Shown here piece by piece: positions 61,199 through 64,000 of a DNA stretch of 64,000 nt (its first letter is position 1; each line of letters starts with the position of its first letter). Source of the stretch: an uncultured Ramlibacter sp. (lineage in GTDB: Bacteria > Pseudomonadota > Gammaproteobacteria > Burkholderiales > Burkholderiaceae_C); NCBI RefSeq assembly GCF_936925435.1, contig NZ_CAKZHQ010000002.1, positions 124,001 through 188,000 on the forward strand. The letters are read 5' to 3'. The translations under genes were made by a program, and so were the position numbers. The notes under the pieces are model-generated. The model did not search any database. It had not been told where the DNA came from and was given only the letters and a program-made list of their open reading frames with translations.

Positions 61199-62176
61199 AT
61201 GGAAATCTTCGATTACGACAATGTCTTGCTGCTGCCGCGCAAATGCCGCGTGGAAAGCCGCTCCGAGTGCGACGCCAGCGTGGAACTGGGTGGCCGCAGC
61301 TTTCGCATCCCGGTGGTGCCGGCCAACATGAAGACGGTCCTCAATGAGAAGCTGTGCCTGTGGCTGGCGCAGAACGGCTACTTCTACGTGATGCACCGCT
61401 TCGACCTGGACAACGTGCAGTTCGTGCGCGACATGCGGGCTCACGGCGCCTTCGCCTCCATTTCCCTGGGGGTGAAGAAGGCCGACTACGACACCGTGGA
61501 CCAGCTGGCCGCCGCCGGCCTGGTACCCGAGTACGTGACCATCGACATCGCCCACGGCCATGCAGACACGGTCAAGAACATGATCGCCTACCTGCGCGAG
61601 AAGCTGCCCTCGACCTTCATCATCGCCGGCAACGTGGGCACGCCCGAGGCCATCATCGACCTGGAGAACTGGGGCGCCGACGCCACCAAGGTGGGCATCG
61701 GCCCGGGCAAGGTCTGCATCACGCGCATGAAGACCGGCTTTGGCACAGGCGGCTGGCAGCTGTCGGCGCTCAAGTGGTGCGCCCGCGTCGCGACCAAGCC
61801 CATCATCGCCGACGGCGGCATCCGCGAGCACGGCGACATCGCCAAGAGCATCCGCTTCGGCGCCACCATGGTGATGATCGGCTCCATGCTGGCCGGCCAT
61901 GAGGAGTCGCCCGGCGACACCGTGGAGGTGGACGGCAAGCTGTTCAAGGAGTACTACGGCAGCGCCTCGGACTTCAACAAGGGCGAGTACAAGCACGTCG
62001 AGGGCAAGCGCATCCTCGAACCGGTCAGGGGCAAGCTGGCCGATACGCTGCGCGAGATGGAAGAAGACGTGCAAAGCTCCATCAGCTACGCCGGCGGCAA
62101 GAAACTGATGGACGTGCGCAAGGTCAACTACGTCATCCTGGGCGGCGACAACGCCGGCGAACATCTTTTGATGTGA
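61199..62176 (+). CDS. guaC: GMP reductase (Gram-positive/IMPDH-like type)
   Basis: A 325-residue TIM-barrel enzyme that converts GMP to IMP and ammonia with NADPH. The catalytic Cys173 lies in [23 protein letters not shown], and [33 protein letters not shown] binds the phosphate. The sequence ([16 protein letters not shown] opening, length 325) resembles the shorter firmicute-type GuaC more than the 347-residue enterobacterial enzyme. The start at 61199 gives this conserved N terminus. The last codons are duplicated downstream (62152-62223). Confidence 0.94.
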   Translation: MEIFDYDNVLLLPRKCRVESRSECDASVELGGRSFRIPVVPANMKTVLNEKLCLWLAQNGYFYVMHRFDLDNVQFVRDMRAHGAFASISLGVKKADYDTVDQLAAAGLVPEYVTIDIAHGHADTVKNMIAYLREKLPSTFIIAGNVGTPEAIIDLENWGADATKVGIGPGKVCITRMKTGFGTGGWQLSALKWCARVATKPIIADGGIREHGDIAKSIRFGATMVMIGSMLAGHEESPGDTVEVDGKLFKEYYGSASDFNKGEYKHVEGKRILEPVRGKLADTLREMEEDVQSSISYAGGKKLMDVRKVNYVILGGDNAGEHLLM

Positions 62177-62223
62177 GCCGCGCTCTGGCCATGCTCGCCG
62201 GCGAACGTCTCCTGATGTGAGCC
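62152..62223 (+). repeat. Tandem duplication of the guaC 3' end
   Basis: Bases 62152-62179 and 62196-62223 match at 25 of 28 positions (period 44 bp). The first copy holds the guaC stop (ATGTGAGCC). The second holds the GTG start of the next gene. Confidence 0.85.
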
Positions 62224-62879
62224 CCCTGCCCGTTCGCGCCGTACTCATGCTGGCCTGCGCAACAGCGCTGGCCGCATGCACCACGCCGGCCCCGCGTGGC
62301 CCGTCCGCCGAGGTCCAGGCCCAGCTTGCCGCCAGCATCGCCGCCGCCCTGCGACCGGCGGTCGCGCTGGCCGAACTGCCATCGCAGCGGGCCCTGGTGG
62401 CCGACCTGAAGACAGCCGTTTTGTTGCTTGACCGCAGCGCACCGGCGGTGACGGTCCGGGACAGACAAGCCCTGGCCTACCTGCTGGAGCTGCCCCGCTT
62501 GCCGGGCCCCTATGCGCTGCGCCTGCAAATGATCCCGGCCGATGGCTGGCAGGGCAGCATCTTCGCGCCCTCCGTGATGTTCCTGGACAAGCAGCGCCAG
62601 CCCATCGAATCGTTGGAAAGTCTGGCGCTGGCCGAGACCGGCAGCCAGGCGCAAGTCCAGATGGCGCAGCTGGCGATGCTGGGGCCGCGGGCGCAGGCGG
62701 CCTTCATGCTGGTCTATGTCGACCTGGACGACAGCGCCCACAGCGTGACCGTCAGCGCCACCGAGGCCAACCAGCCCGTCACCTCCCTGCCCGTGGGGAC
62801 CGGACCGGTGCGCAGCTACGCGCTGGTGGCTGCGCGTGCGCTCGAAGGCATCGTCACCATCTCGGTGCTCCCGCTGTAA
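62217..62879 (+). CDS. Lipoprotein of unknown function
   Basis: A 220-residue predicted lipoprotein. Starting at the GTG at 62217 gives a proper signal, MSPLPVRAVLMLACATALAAC, with lipobox LAAC; the internal Met at residue 11 would leave too short a signal. The mature part is a mixed alpha/beta domain without a motif I recognise (LLELPRLPGPYALRLQMIPADGWQGSIFAPSVMFLDKQRQPIESL). The GTG lies in the second copy of the guaC-tail duplication. The gene is convergent with the S41 protease (6 bp gap). Confidence 0.75.
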   Translation: MSPLPVRAVLMLACATALAACTTPAPRGPSAEVQAQLAASIAAALRPAVALAELPSQRALVADLKTAVLLLDRSAPAVTVRDRQALAYLLELPRLPGPYALRLQMIPADGWQGSIFAPSVMFLDKQRQPIESLESLALAETGSQAQVQMAQLAMLGPRAQAAFMLVYVDLDDSAHSVTVSATEANQPVTSLPVGTGPVRSYALVAARALEGIVTISVLPL

Positions 62880-62885
62880 GGCCGC

Positions 62886-64000
62886 TCAGTCGCGCAGCAT
62901 GCCACCGGACCAGGTCTCGCCGAAGGCCTGTGGCGGCCGCGTGGCGCCCTGCACCAGGCTGCGCGGCAGCGCGGCGCAACTGCCGGTGGCGATGTAATCC
63001 AGGGCCGCGCGGGTGCGTGCTTCCAGCGGATCGCCCAGCTGGCGGTCCAGGTCGTCGGCCACCTCGCAGTCTGGTGCGAAACCGGCGGTATAGCGGCCCA
63101 AGCCCTGGCCGTTGAAGGTCTCGAATTTCACCGCGTTGTAGCTGGTGCCGCAGGACTCCCGGGCGACGAAGCCATAGGGCTTGCCATAGGTGGTCTGGCC
63201 CACCAGGACCACCGGCATCAGCGGCTTGAGGCCGTTGATGAACAGCTCACTGGCAGATGCCGTGGCGCCCGAGGTGATCACCAGCACCCGCGGCAGCCCC
63301 TGCAAGGGCGGCGCGGGCAGGCCGGCCGGCAGTGTGATGAAGGGCATGTCGTAATTGCTTGCCACGTTGCGCGCGTTGTAGCGCAGCTGCGCAAAAACCT
63401 GGCCCGCCACGCGCGTGCCGCCGACCATGCTGGCGAGGTCACGCGACAGGTTGACGCTGCCGCCGTTGTTGTAGCGCAGGTCCAGCACCAGCTCCTGCAC
63501 GCCGGCCGCGGCCATCGACCGGATCGCATCGCCCAGCTCGATGTAGCCGTAGACCATGAACTGCTGGTAGACGATGTAGCCCACCTTGACGGTCTCGCTT
63601 CCCCCAGGCGCCGGCCGCGTCACGCTGAAGGTGGCCGTCGCAGGAACCGTGCTGAGCGGGAATTGCGCGGAACTGACAGCCAGTCGGCGCTCCTGGCCCG
63701 CCGCGTCGCGCAGCACGAACTCGCGCGGCACGCCCGGCGTCGACACCGGTGCCAGCGAGCCTGCCGCGACCTGCGCGGGTGACTGGCCGTCGATGGCCAG
63801 CACGGTGTCGCCGCGGCGCAGGCCGGCGAGGGCCACGGGACTGTGCGGCTCGACGTTGCGGACCTTCAGCACCGTGCCAGCGGCATCGGCCCAGGCCAGG
63901 GTGTAGCCATAGCCAACGCGTTGGCCCAGAATCAGCAGCACGTCGTTGGCGCTGCTCTCGCTGTAGCTGTAGCGGTCGGTGGGCTTGAACAGCAAGGACT
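62886..64000 (-). CDS. S41-family peptidase, N terminus beyond the window
   Basis: At least 371 residues of a C-terminal-processing-type protease, truncated at the right edge. A PDZ domain (YTLAWADAAGTVLKVRNVEPHSPVALAGLRRGDTVLAIDG) is followed by the S41 core: QELVLDLRYNNGGSVNLSRDLASM, then VITSGATASASELFINGL with the probable catalytic Ser, and VGQTTYGKPYG. Cysteines in the C-terminal part (SCGTSYN, FAPDCEVADD) suggest export. Periplasmic or outer-membrane location is likely, but the N terminus is not seen. Confidence 0.9.
   Translation of the reverse strand, partial: SLLFKPTDRYSYSESSANDVLLILGQRVGYGYTLAWADAAGTVLKVRNVEPHSPVALAGLRRGDTVLAIDGQSPAQVAAGSLAPVSTPGVPREFVLRDAAGQERRLAVSSAQFPLSTVPATATFSVTRPAPGGSETVKVGYIVYQQFMVYGYIELGDAIRSMAAAGVQELVLDLRYNNGGSVNLSRDLASMVGGTRVAGQVFAQLRYNARNVASNYDMPFITLPAGLPAPPLQGLPRVLVITSGATASASELFINGLKPLMPVVLVGQTTYGKPYGFVARESCGTSYNAVKFETFNGQGLGRYTAGFAPDCEVADDLDRQLGDPLEARTRAALDYIATGSCAALPRSLVQGATRPPQAFGETWSGGMLRD

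Overview
The window looks like a chromosomal segment of a high-GC betaproteobacterium, most likely Burkholderiales and probably Comamonadaceae (Variovorax/Ramlibacter/Polaromonas-like). The evidence is the very high third-position GC, a solitary second IF-1 gene, a Bug-type solute receptor, a tupBCA tungstate importer, BPSS1780- and DUF2782-type genes around polA-thrB, and the xseB-ispA-dxs order. Genes are densely packed on both strands, and several convergent pairs overlap at their 3' ends. No rRNA, tRNA, CRISPR array, transposase, phage gene or complete insertion sequence was seen.

Layout. 1-7 kb: an orphan membrane sensor histidine kinase, a Tat-exported FAD sugar-lactone-oxidase-like enzyme, an RcnB/CigR-like secreted protein, gshA, and small phasin-like and SRPBCC proteins. 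7-11 kb: infA, a DUF938 methyltransferase, a carboxylesterase, an HPF-like ribosome-associated protein, a lipoprotein and a DUF1905 protein. 10.9-15.7 kb: a LysR regulator divergent from a tightly overlapping operon for N-acyl-D-amino acids (Bug receptor, D-aminoacylase, D-amino acid dehydrogenase). 15.6-20.4 kb: a tungstate/molybdate locus (tupB-tupC-tupA, a ModA-like receptor, a small sulfite-oxidase-fold protein) facing a ModE-like regulator fused to a periplasmic-binding-protein-like domain. 20.5-21.8 kb: an EgtB/SenA-like enzyme. 21.9-24 kb: TRAP dctQ and dctM without an adjacent receptor. 24-28.6 kb: a phosphoesterase, a nucleotidyltransferase, a VWA/BatA-like protein and an aldo/keto reductase. 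28.6-32.2 kb: three tandem paralogous TRAP receptors.

32.3-35.4 kb: the isoprenoid operon xseB-ispA-dxs. 35.5-38.5 kb: a Rieske oxygenase, a DMT exporter and the sulfurtransferase sseA. 38.5-46.3 kb: an internally deleted FAD monooxygenase, small lipoproteins, a Na+/H+ antiporter, hydrolases and phosphatases, DUF2132, DUF4019 and DUF4142 proteins, and a ZIP metal transporter. 46.4-50 kb: a dienelactone hydrolase, a tautomerase, a composite propeller/membrane protein and an I78 inhibitor. 50-57 kb: polA, DUF2782, thrB, a BPSS1780-type membrane protein, FecR and TPR proteins and an IclR regulator. 57-64 kb: uvrD, guaC of the Gram-positive/IMPDH-like type, a lipoprotein and a truncated S41 protease.

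Two patterns cut across genes. (1) A TCCTAC(A/G) box lies 50-105 bp upstream of seven small, mostly secreted or stress-type genes, with a GACAG element usually 20-23 bp further downstream; this suggests a shared promoter or activator site. (2) A degenerate 20-26 bp repeat related to GCTCCTGATTTGATAGCG occurs seven times, at gene ends and inside coding regions. All functional statements rest on reading the sequence and on remembered family knowledge; no search was run.
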